This document shows positions 45,634 through 52,697 of a stretch of DNA of 54,069 nucleotides, one piece after another; position 1 is the first letter of the stretch, and every line of letters starts with the position of its first letter. Source of the DNA: Alphaproteobacteria bacterium (GTDB lineage: Bacteria; Pseudomonadota; Alphaproteobacteria; Rhizobiales; Amorphaceae); NCBI GenBank assembly GCA_030431335.1, contig JAUIJH010000016.1, positions 1 to 54,069 on the forward strand, given 5' to 3'. Both the position numbers and the translations under genes were made by a program. The notes below the pieces were generated by a model, which worked only from the letters and a program-made list of their open reading frames with translations, ran no database searches and was not told the DNA's origin.

Positions 45634-46767
45634 TCAGGCGACTTTCTGGCCGAGGACCGGCATCTCGCGGGGGGCGAGGCCGAGGGTGAGGAGGCGCGTG
45701 CCGGTCTCCGTCACCACGACGAGGTCTTCGGTGTGGTAGGCGTTGCCTTCGCCGTCCCGGACCGAGGGCTCGATGTTGATGACCATGCCGGCCTTCAGCG
45801 GGGTCTTGTCGCCGGGGCGCATCATCGGCGCTTCATGCAGCTCGACGCCGAACGAGTGGCCGATGTGCGGCATGTGGAACGGCAGCCCGTGGCGGGCGAA
45901 GGCTTCCTTGCAGAAGTAGAAGACCTCTTCGGCGGTGACGCCGGGCTTCATCATCTCGATGGTTTCGCGCTGCACGTCGCACAGCGACGAATAGTGCCGC
46001 TTCTGCGACTCGGTGGGGTTGCCGGTGGAGTAGGTGCGCGCGAAATCGCTGGCCCAGGAGCCGTAGGTGCCGCCGACGTCGAAGCGGATCACCTCGCTCG
46101 GCTGCGGCACGACCTCGGCCGAGGCCATGGTGTGCGGGTGGCCGGTGCGCTTGCCGCTGGCAAAGCAGATGAACAAGGTGCCGTCGGCGCCGTTGTTGAT
46201 GATGTTGTTGGCGATCTTGTTGGCCATGTCACGCTCGGTGTCGCCGAGCTTGCTGGCTTCCATCGCGTCGAGGATGGCGCGGTGGGTCTGCTTGGTGGTG
46301 GCCTCAAGCAGCGCGATCTCGCTCTCGTTCTTGATGGCGCGGACGGCGGCGATCTCTTCGGTGGTGTTGACCCACTCCACGTCCGGCAGCAGCGCCGTCA
46401 GCTTCTGGAACGAGCTCACGGGCAGATAGTCGAGGTCGATGCCGATCTTGCCGGAGGTGAGGCCGGCGCCCTTCATCGCGGTGACCAGGCTCTCGATCGG
46501 CTCGTCGGCGAACTCGGTGTAGGTGTGCACCGTTTCGATCCAGCTTTCATCGCGCGTCAGCGTCTCCTCGATGCTGCACACCACGATGAACGGCTCGCCG
46601 CTGGCCGGCAGCACCGCGTAGGCCTGGCGCGGCCGGATCTGCTTGACGGTGAGGATGAAGGCGCCGGTCACGTAGGCAAAGTTTTCCGGGCTCATCGCCA
46701 CAACGGCCGTGAGGCCGAGACTGGCCGGAATTGCCCGGATCGGATCGATTGACGCCATGACGTTCAC
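45634..46767 (-). CDS. M24 family metallopeptidase (Xaa-Pro peptidase/creatinase-like)
   Basis: The 377-residue protein has an N-terminal creatinase-like domain and a C-terminal pita-bread domain. All five metal ligands are present: IRFDVGGTYGSWASDFARTY (two Asp), PHIGHSFGVELHE (His), VINIEPSV (Glu) and HTEDLVVVTETG (Glu). There is no signal peptide. The start is decided by GAGGAG six bases before a GTG at 46767 (reading V-N-V-M-A-S); the ATG at 46758 is the alternative. It heads a four-gene operon with the TRAP transporter. In other bacteria M24 enzymes beside solute importers act as ectoine hydrolase or on dimethylated amino acids, but nothing here singles out that substrate; the divergent winged-helix regulator probably controls it. 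Confidence 0.9.
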   Translation of the reverse strand: MNVMASIDPIRAIPASLGLTAVVAMSPENFAYVTGAFILTVKQIRPRQAYAVLPASGEPFIVVCSIEETLTRDESWIETVHTYTEFADEPIESLVTAMKGAGLTSGKIGIDLDYLPVSSFQKLTALLPDVEWVNTTEEIAAVRAIKNESEIALLEATTKQTHRAILDAMEASKLGDTERDMANKIANNIINNGADGTLFICFASGKRTGHPHTMASAEVVPQPSEVIRFDVGGTYGSWASDFARTYSTGNPTESQKRHYSSLCDVQRETIEMMKPGVTAEEVFYFCKEAFARHGLPFHMPHIGHSFGVELHEAPMMRPGDKTPLKAGMVINIEPSVRDGEGNAYHTEDLVVVTETGTRLLTLGLAPREMPVLGQKVA

Positions 46768-46791
46768 TTGCGGCTCCTCGCATTTTTTCTC

Positions 46792-46819
46792 GCGGCGAGC
46801 GCCTTCTGCGGCTCGCCGC
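46792..46819 (-). promoter_or_regulatory. GC-rich leader hairpin just upstream of the M24 peptidase start
   Basis: A perfect nine-base inverted repeat (gcggcgagc / gctcgccgc) with a ten-base loop ends 25 bases before the GTG start. Read on the minus strand it is followed by gagaaaaaa and then the GAGGAG ribosome site. It may be a leader hairpin or a binding site for the divergent regulator. Confidence 0.4.
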
Positions 46820-46969
46820 TTACGTATCACTCAATGTTCCACACGTTGCCGCCAACTTACAGAGTAAAACGTGAGCAAATTGCCGATAATATGCATTCGT
46901 ATCTGGCTGCGATTTGCGCGTTGATCGACACGCCGTATAAGGCGGTCCCCCGTGTGCAGGAGATGGGCA

Positions 46970-47476
46970 ATGGCGCGTAAGGAACAGACGGAGTCGGTCG
47001 AGGACATGGCCTCGGCGCTGGCGATGTCGCAGTTCGAGCTGGCTCTGGTCGTCGCGAAGAACGCGTTCGAGCAGTGGGTGAGCCGCTGCGGGGCCGCGGC
47101 GGGCGCACCGGGCTATTCGCCGTTGGAGATGCTGGTGCTGCACATGGTGGACCACAAAGGCCGGCCCAAGCGGATCTCCGACATCAGCTTCGCGCTGAAG
47201 ATCGAGGACAACCACACGGTCGCCTATGCGCTGAAGAAGCTGACCAAGGCGGGCCTGGTGTCGAGCGAGCGCATCGGCAAGGAGACCATCTATGCCACCG
47301 CGCCGGAGGGGCGCGACCTGGTGGAGCGCTACCGGGCGGTGCGCCAGCGTTGCCTGATCCAGTCGCTCACCATCTTCGACAACGAGGCGTTGGACCTGGT
47401 GGCGCTCAGCGACCTGCTGCGCGCGCTGTCGGGCCATTACGAGCAGGCCGCCCGCAGCGCCGAAACGGCCATCTGA
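46970..47476 (+). CDS. Winged-helix (MarR-like) transcriptional regulator
   Basis: The 168-residue protein has a MarR-type winged helix: a helical N-terminus, YSPLEMLVLHMVDHKGRPKR, then ISDISFALKIEDNHTVAYAL (helix-turn-helix) and KKLTKAGLVSSERIGKETIY (wing), with a C-terminal dimerisation helix. AGGAG stands nine bases before the ATG at 46970. It is divergent from the M24/TRAP operon with 202 bases between the starts, the usual arrangement for a local regulator of that operon. The ligand is unknown. Confidence 0.88.
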   Translation: MARKEQTESVEDMASALAMSQFELALVVAKNAFEQWVSRCGAAAGAPGYSPLEMLVLHMVDHKGRPKRISDISFALKIEDNHTVAYALKKLTKAGLVSSERIGKETIYATAPEGRDLVERYRAVRQRCLIQSLTIFDNEALDLVALSDLLRALSGHYEQAARSAETAI

Positions 47477-47627
47477 ACGACGCACCCGCCAGGCGGCCGG
47501 GCAGGGAAGGCCAGGGCGGCCCGCTCACGATGCGTTCACCGGGGGCAACTTCGCAGGCCGGCGCGCGTTGGGTCGGTGGAACGGACTCCGGGCGTTCCTC
47601 CATCGACCGAAAGCAGGAGCGAGCGAA

Positions 47628-48119
47628 GTGGATACGGTTCCGAGCTGGGCGGCGCTGCTCGTCTTCATCGCGATGAACTGCGCGGCGGCCGCGTCGGGCC
47701 TGATCTTCCGCCCCGGCCAGTGGTACCAGCGGCTCGACAAGCCGCCCTGGACGCCGCCGAACTGGCTATTCGGGCCGGCGTGGAGCCTGCTTTATGCCGC
47801 CTCGGCGGCGGCGGGCTACCTCGTGTGGCTGTCGGCGGATGCGGGCGAATTGGTGCTGCCGCTCGGCCTCTACGCACTGCAACTGGCGCTGAACGCGGCC
47901 TGGTCGGGCATCTTCTTCGGAATGCGGCGGCCGGATCTCGCATTCGGCGAGCTGGTCTTGCTGTGGCTCGCCATCGTGGCGACCATTTTCGCGTTCTGGC
48001 CGGTCCGTGGCGACGCGGCGCTGCTGCTCGTGCCTTACCTCGCGTGGGTCACCTTCGCGGGAGCGCTGAATTTTTCGGTCTGGCGCCGCAACCGCGCGGA
48101 ATTGGACGCCGCGGCCTAG
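47628..48119 (+). CDS. tspO: TspO/MBR family membrane protein
   Basis: The 163-residue protein has five membrane helices and TspO hallmarks: RPGQWYQRLDKPPWTPPNW, LFGPAWSLLYAASAAAGYLV, LALNAAWSGIFFGMRRPDLA, and PYLAWVTFAGALNFSVWRRN. These hold the conserved Trp/Pro/Asn residues of the tetrapyrrole/cholesterol-binding pocket. I prefer the GTG at 47628, where a GGAG site is close and the length is normal. Bacterial TspO binds porphyrins and senses oxygen or stress. Its TAG stop shares a CTAG with the convergent leuD-like stop (48116-48119). Confidence 0.93.
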   Translation: MDTVPSWAALLVFIAMNCAAAASGLIFRPGQWYQRLDKPPWTPPNWLFGPAWSLLYAASAAAGYLVWLSADAGELVLPLGLYALQLALNAAWSGIFFGMRRPDLAFGELVLLWLAIVATIFAFWPVRGDAALLLVPYLAWVTFAGALNFSVWRRNRAELDAAA

Positions 48120-48724
48120 GGCCCTGCCTTGGTGTCGGCGATGGCGTGGGCCCAGGGACGGGCGGCGCGGTCTCGTTCCACGAAGCGCGCGATGGCGTCG
48201 GCGTGCTGTGCGGTGATGTCGGCATCGTCCCAGCCCTTGATCAGCATCGTTCGCGCGGTTTCGCCGATCCGGAAGGCGTGAACCTGGTTGCCCTGGCGGA
48301 TGGTGCAATCGGTGAGGTCGATCCGGAGCGCGGTGTCGGGAGCCGCGTGGAGGGCTGCAAGCACGGCCTCGTCGACGAGGGCGGGCACGAGGCCGTTGCG
48401 CACCGCATTGCCGGCAAAAATGTCGCCGAAGCTCGACGCGACGACGGCGCGAATGCCGGCATCGAGGAGCGCATAGACCGCCGCCTCGCGCGAAGAGCCG
48501 CCGCCGAAATTGCGGCCCGCCAGCAGGATCGCGCCGGACGCATCGTCGATGGGGTTGGGCCGCGTGGTGCCATCCGGCGCGAACCGCAGGTCGTGGAGGA
48601 GGGCGTCGCCGTAGCCCTCGGTGCGGCGGCGCTTCATGAAGCGGGCCGGGCACAGCTGGTCGGTGTCGAGATTGTCCAGCGGCAGGCGCCGGGCGCGATC
48701 CTCGATGACGCTCACCGGATTCAT
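48116..48724 (-). CDS. leuD: Aconitase-family hydratase small subunit (LeuD type)
   Basis: The 202-residue protein has the swivel-domain pattern of 3-isopropylmalate dehydratase small subunits: LPLDNLDTDQLCPARFMKRR, LAGRNFGGGSSREAAVYALL, AGIRAVVASSFGDIFAGNAV and NGLVPALV. It overlaps the large subunit by four bases (ATGA). Alternatives are the small subunit of a related hydratase such as dimethylmaleate hydratase, suggested by the lyase gene next door. No other leucine-synthesis gene is in the window. Confidence 0.88.
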   Translation of the reverse strand: MNPVSVIEDRARRLPLDNLDTDQLCPARFMKRRRTEGYGDALLHDLRFAPDGTTRPNPIDDASGAILLAGRNFGGGSSREAAVYALLDAGIRAVVASSFGDIFAGNAVRNGLVPALVDEAVLAALHAAPDTALRIDLTDCTIRQGNQVHAFRIGETARTMLIKGWDDADITAQHADAIARFVERDRAARPWAHAIADTKAGP

Positions 48725-50115
48725 GCCGCGCCCCGCCGGTCGGCGAGGAGGGGGCGCACGTCGGTGATGGCACCCGCCAGCGCGGCCGCCGCCACCATGG
48801 CCGGGCTCATGATGTGGGTGCGCACGCCCTTGCCCTGGCGGCCGCGAAAGTTGCGGTTGGTGGTGGAGGCGACGCGCTCGCCCGGCGCGCCGCGGTCGCC
48901 GTTCATGCCGACGCACATCGAGCAGCCCGAATGGCGCCATTCCAGACCCGCCGCGACGAAGATGCGGTCGAGCCCCTCGGCCTCGGCGGCCGCCTTCACC
49001 TGCGCCGATCCCGGCGAGACGATGCCCGGCACCCGCGCGGTGCGGCCCGCCAGCAGCGCGCCGGCCGCGCGCAGGTCTTCCAGCCGCGCGTTGGTGCACG
49101 AGCCGATGAAGACGCTGTCGATGGCGAGGCCGTCGAGCGGCGTGCCGGGACTGAGCGCCATATAGTCGAGCGCCTCGCGAATGTGCGCCTCGCGGGCGGG
49201 ATCGTCGGCGGGGGCGGGGACGCGCGCGGTGACCGGCAGCGCATCCTGCGGGCTGGTGCCCCAGGTGAGGCTGGGCGCGATCTCGGCCGCATCGAGATGC
49301 ACTTCGCGGTCGAACACGGCGTCGGCGTCGCTGGCCAGCGCGAGCCATGCCTCGGCCGCTGCCTCGAAATCGGGCGGGGCGAAGGGGGTGGCGCGCACAT
49401 AGGCGAGGGTGGTCTCGTCCGGCGCGACCATGCCGCAGCGCCCGCCGGCCTCGATGGTCATGTTGCACAAGGTCATGCGGCCCTCCATCGAGAGGGCGCG
49501 CACCGCGCTGCCGGCATATTCGACCGCGTGGCCGGCCGCCCCGTCCGCGCCGATCCGCGCGATGATGGCGAGGATCAGGTCCTTGGCACCGACGCCCTCG
49601 GACAGGCGGCCGTCGACGGTGATGCGCATCCGCCTGGGCTTGGCCTGCCACAGCGTCTGCGTGGCGAGGACATGGCTCACCTCCGTCGCGCCGATCCCGA
49701 AGGCGTAGGCGCCGAGCGCGCCCTGGGTGGCGGTGTGGCTGTCGCCGCACACCACCATGAGGCCGGGCAGCGTGATGCCGGTCTCCGGGCCGACCACGTG
49801 CACGATGCCCTGGCGCGGATCGTCGGCGCCGAACAGGCGGATGCCGGCCGCGGCGCAATTCTTGCTCAGATCGTCGATCATGCGGGCGATCTCGGGCGGG
49901 GCATGGAGCGGGCGCACGGTGGGGACGTAGTGGTCGGCGACGCCGAAGGTGAGGTCGGGCCGGGCAACCGCCGCCCCGCGCGCGGCCAGCTTGTCGAAGG
50001 CGTGGAACGAGCCCTCGTGCACATAGTGGCGGTCGACGAAGAGGAGCGCGTCCGCCTCCCGTTCGACGATCACGTGACTGTCCCACAGCTTGTCGAAAAG
50101 CGTTCGCTGCCCCAT
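48721..50115 (-). CDS. leuC: Aconitase-family hydratase large subunit (LeuC type)
   Basis: The 464-residue protein matches LeuC: TLFDKLWDSHVI, IDDLSKNCAAAGIRLFG, VCGDSHTATQGALGAYAFGI, and the three Fe-S cysteines in FIGSCTNARLEDL and HSGCSMCVGMNGD. Its C-terminus is STTNRNFRGRQGKGVRTHIM with MSPAMVAAAALAGAITD. This is a normal bacterial-length LeuC. It may be the leucine-pathway enzyme. However, the adjacent divergent gene encodes an isocitrate-lyase/PEP-mutase superfamily lyase, a pairing known for dimethylmaleate hydratase with dimethylmalate lyase in nicotinate degradation. The start at 50115 is only 20-62 bases from possible starts of that gene. Confidence 0.9.
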   Translation of the reverse strand: MGQRTLFDKLWDSHVIVEREADALLFVDRHYVHEGSFHAFDKLAARGAAVARPDLTFGVADHYVPTVRPLHAPPEIARMIDDLSKNCAAAGIRLFGADDPRQGIVHVVGPETGITLPGLMVVCGDSHTATQGALGAYAFGIGATEVSHVLATQTLWQAKPRRMRITVDGRLSEGVGAKDLILAIIARIGADGAAGHAVEYAGSAVRALSMEGRMTLCNMTIEAGGRCGMVAPDETTLAYVRATPFAPPDFEAAAEAWLALASDADAVFDREVHLDAAEIAPSLTWGTSPQDALPVTARVPAPADDPAREAHIREALDYMALSPGTPLDGLAIDSVFIGSCTNARLEDLRAAGALLAGRTARVPGIVSPGSAQVKAAAEAEGLDRIFVAAGLEWRHSGCSMCVGMNGDRGAPGERVASTTNRNFRGRQGKGVRTHIMSPAMVAAAALAGAITDVRPLLADRRGAA

Positions 50116-50147
50116 CGCCTTGCGCCCGTCCGATTGTGCCGCCTAAC

Positions 50148-51044
50148 ATGGCCGAACTTGGCACGAGCGCAAACCTTATGACGGCAGTGGGTGGCGGCCT
50201 CCGGGCCATGATGGTCGAGGGCCTGGTGCTGGCGCCGGGCGTGTGCGACGCGCTCACCGCCCATCTGGCCACGATGGCGGGCGCGCGGGCGCTCTACGTG
50301 TCGGGCGCCGCGCTCGCCTATACCAGGCTCGGCCGGCCCGACGTGGGGCTGACGATGCTGCCGGACGTGGCGAGCCACGTCGCCGCCATCGCCGACCGCA
50401 CGCCGCTGCCGCTGGTGGTGGACGCCGACACCGGCTTCGGCAACGCAATCAATGCCGCGCGCACCGTGCGGGTGCTGGAGCGGGCCGGTGCCGCGGCGAT
50501 CCAGCTGGAGGACCAGACCTTCCCCAAGCGCTGCGGCCACCTGCGCGACAAGACCGTCGTGCCGCTCGCCGAAATGCGCGGCAAGCTCGCCGCCGCGCTC
50601 GACGCGCGCCAGGATGCGCTGATCGTCGCGCGCACCGACGCGGCCGCCGTCGAGGGGCTCGAGCGGGCTCTGGAGCGCGCCGCCGCTTTCGCCGAGGACG
50701 GCGCGGACGTGGTGTTCGTGGAAGCCCCGCGCAGCCGGGCGGATCTCGCGCGCGTGGTCGCGGCGCTGCCCGGCGTCGCGCTGATGGCCAACATGGTGGA
50801 GGGCGGGGCGACGCCGGTGCTGCCGGCGGACGAACTCGCCGCGCTCGGCTTCCGCCTCGCCATCTTCCCCGGAGGCATCGTGCGGGCGACGGCGCGGGCG
50901 GCGTCCGACTACTATGCGGTGCTGATGCGCGACGGGTCGACGGCCGCGTTCTCGGACCGCATGTGGGATTTCGACGAGCTCAACGCCGCCATCGGCACGC
51001 CGGAGCTTCTCGCCGAGGGCCGGCGCTACGAGGAAAAGGCATGA
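50148..51044 (+). CDS. Isocitrate lyase/PEP mutase superfamily lyase (methylisocitrate/dimethylmalate lyase type)
   Basis: The 298-residue cytoplasmic enzyme has the superfamily's metal and catalytic residues: VCDALTAHLATMAGARALYV, VDADTGFGNAINAARTV (residues 91-107), the loop QLEDQTFPKRCGH with the catalytic Cys129 and His131, and VARTDAAAVEGLERALERA. The KRCGH loop points to a C-C lyase (methylisocitrate, dimethylmalate or related) rather than a mutase. Possible starts are GTG 50136, ATG 50148 and ATG 50178; none has a strong ribosome site. I use 50148. It overlaps the following HyuB by four bases, so a lyase-HyuB-HyuA operon is likely. Confidence 0.85.
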   Translation: MAELGTSANLMTAVGGGLRAMMVEGLVLAPGVCDALTAHLATMAGARALYVSGAALAYTRLGRPDVGLTMLPDVASHVAAIADRTPLPLVVDADTGFGNAINAARTVRVLERAGAAAIQLEDQTFPKRCGHLRDKTVVPLAEMRGKLAAALDARQDALIVARTDAAAVEGLERALERAAAFAEDGADVVFVEAPRSRADLARVVAALPGVALMANMVEGGATPVLPADELAALGFRLAIFPGGIVRATARAASDYYAVLMRDGSTAAFSDRMWDFDELNAAIGTPELLAEGRRYEEKA

Positions 51045-52684
51045 GCCTCGATGCGGTGACGCTCGCGGTCTTGCGCGGGCGGCTGGAGCGCATCGCCGAC
51101 GAGATGGACGCGACGCTGTTCCGCTCTGCCTTCAACCCGATCATCGCCGAGGCGCACGACGCCTGCCACGGCCTCTATCATGCCGCCACCGGGGCGACCT
51201 TGGTGCAGGGCACGTCGGGCCTGCCCATCTTCGTCGGCGCGATGGCGTTCGCGGTGAAGGCGGTGATCGACACGGTGCCGGCCGAGCGGGTCGCACCGGG
51301 ACAGACTTACCTCTTCAACGACCCCTATGCGGGCGGTACGCACCTCAACGATTTCCGCCTGGTGCGGCCGGTGTTTCGCGATGGGGCGCTGTTTTGCTGG
51401 CTCGCCTCGGTGGGGCACTGGCTCGATTTCGGCGGCAATGTCGCCGGCGGGTTCAATCCGCGCGCCGTCGACAGCTGCCAGGAGGGGGTGCGCATCCCGC
51501 CGGTGCTGTTCGCCGACCGGGACGGCATCCGCGCCGACATCGCCGCCATCCTCGCCGCCAACTCGCGCACGCCCGATGCCAATTGGGGCGACCTCAATGG
51601 CCAGCTCAACGCGCTCGACCTCGGCGAGGCGCGGCTCGCCGATCTCTTCGCCGAGTATGGCGCGGGCGTGGTGCGCGAGGCGCTCGACGCGCTGAGCGCG
51701 CGGGCAGACAAGATGATGCGCGCCCACATCGCGGCGCTGCCCGATGGGCACTACGCCGTGGAGGACTATCTCGACGGCGACGGGGTCGACGACCGCCCGT
51801 TGACGATCCGCCTCGACATGGTGGTGGCGGGCGAGCGGCTGTCGCTCGACTTCTCGCGCACCGACGCGGCTTGCCGGGGGCCGCTCAACATCGCCCGCGC
51901 CACCGCCATCGCGGCCGTCTACGTGGCGCTGAAGCATGTCTTCGCGGACGTGCCGGCCAACTCCGGCGTGCTCGCGCCCATCGACATCGTCATCGCGCCG
52001 GGCAGCCTGCTTGCCGCCGAGGCGCCGCGGCCGGTGGGCGGCTATACCGAGACGGTGCTGCGCGTCATCGACACCGTGTTCGCGGCCGTGGGGCTCGCCG
52101 ATCCGTCGCGCGCCCAAGGCAACCCCTACGCGACCATCAACGCGCTCTCCCTCACAGGCGAGCGCAGCGCGGCCGAGGGCGGCAAGCGCTGGGTGATGTT
52201 CTGCTTCTTCGGCGGCGGGCTCGGGGCGAGCCGGCACGGCGATGGCCTCAGCCACGGCAACAACCCGATCTCGACGGCGGTGATCCCGCCGCTCGAAATC
52301 CTGGAGGCGTCCTATCCGGTGCTGTTTCGCCAGTGGGCCCTGCGCGAGGGATCGGGCGGGGCGGGCACCCATCGCGGCGGGCTCGGCGCGATCTACGAGA
52401 TCGAAACGTTGACGGACGCCGAAGTCTCCCTGTTGGGCGAGCGAGGGCGCTTTCCGCCGAAGGGGGCGAACGGGGGCGGGCCGGCCGCGCTCAACCGCTT
52501 CCTGGTGGAGACGGAGGCGGGCTTCGTGGCGCCGCCGGGCGTCTCCAAGGCGACGGGGCTCGCCCTGCCGGCGGGCCGGGCGGTGCGCATCGAGAGCCCC
52601 GGCGGCGGCGGGTGGGGCGATCCGGCCGGCCGCGATCCGCAGGCGGCGGCGCGCGACCGGGCGCTCGGATACACCAAGGCGTGA
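51041..52684 (+). CDS. Hydantoinase B/oxoprolinase family protein, second copy (HyuB type)
   Basis: The 547-residue protein is the second HyuB of the window, clearly different from the first. Motifs: DAVTLAVLRGRLERIADEMD, TLFRSAFNPIIAEAHDACHG, GQTYLFNDPYAGGTHLNDFR, GHWLDFGGNVAGGFNPRAVD, EGVRIPPVLFADRDG, and the C-terminal IESPGGGGWGDPAGRDPQAA. The ATG at 51041 overlaps the lyase stop (ATGA); HyuA follows 13 bases after its own stop. The pair may act on a cyclic amide or carboxylation substrate linked to the lyase and hydratase beside it. Confidence 0.9.
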   Translation: MSLDAVTLAVLRGRLERIADEMDATLFRSAFNPIIAEAHDACHGLYHAATGATLVQGTSGLPIFVGAMAFAVKAVIDTVPAERVAPGQTYLFNDPYAGGTHLNDFRLVRPVFRDGALFCWLASVGHWLDFGGNVAGGFNPRAVDSCQEGVRIPPVLFADRDGIRADIAAILAANSRTPDANWGDLNGQLNALDLGEARLADLFAEYGAGVVREALDALSARADKMMRAHIAALPDGHYAVEDYLDGDGVDDRPLTIRLDMVVAGERLSLDFSRTDAACRGPLNIARATAIAAVYVALKHVFADVPANSGVLAPIDIVIAPGSLLAAEAPRPVGGYTETVLRVIDTVFAAVGLADPSRAQGNPYATINALSLTGERSAAEGGKRWVMFCFFGGGLGASRHGDGLSHGNNPISTAVIPPLEILEASYPVLFRQWALREGSGGAGTHRGGLGAIYEIETLTDAEVSLLGERGRFPPKGANGGGPAALNRFLVETEAGFVAPPGVSKATGLALPAGRAVRIESPGGGGWGDPAGRDPQAAARDRALGYTKA

Positions 52685-52697
52685 GGCGGTGGGCGCC

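Noticed and set aside
50243..52684. Second HyuB frame extended to 813 residues
   Set aside because: The extension overlaps the lyase gene in another frame and has no motif; HyuB homology starts at 51041.
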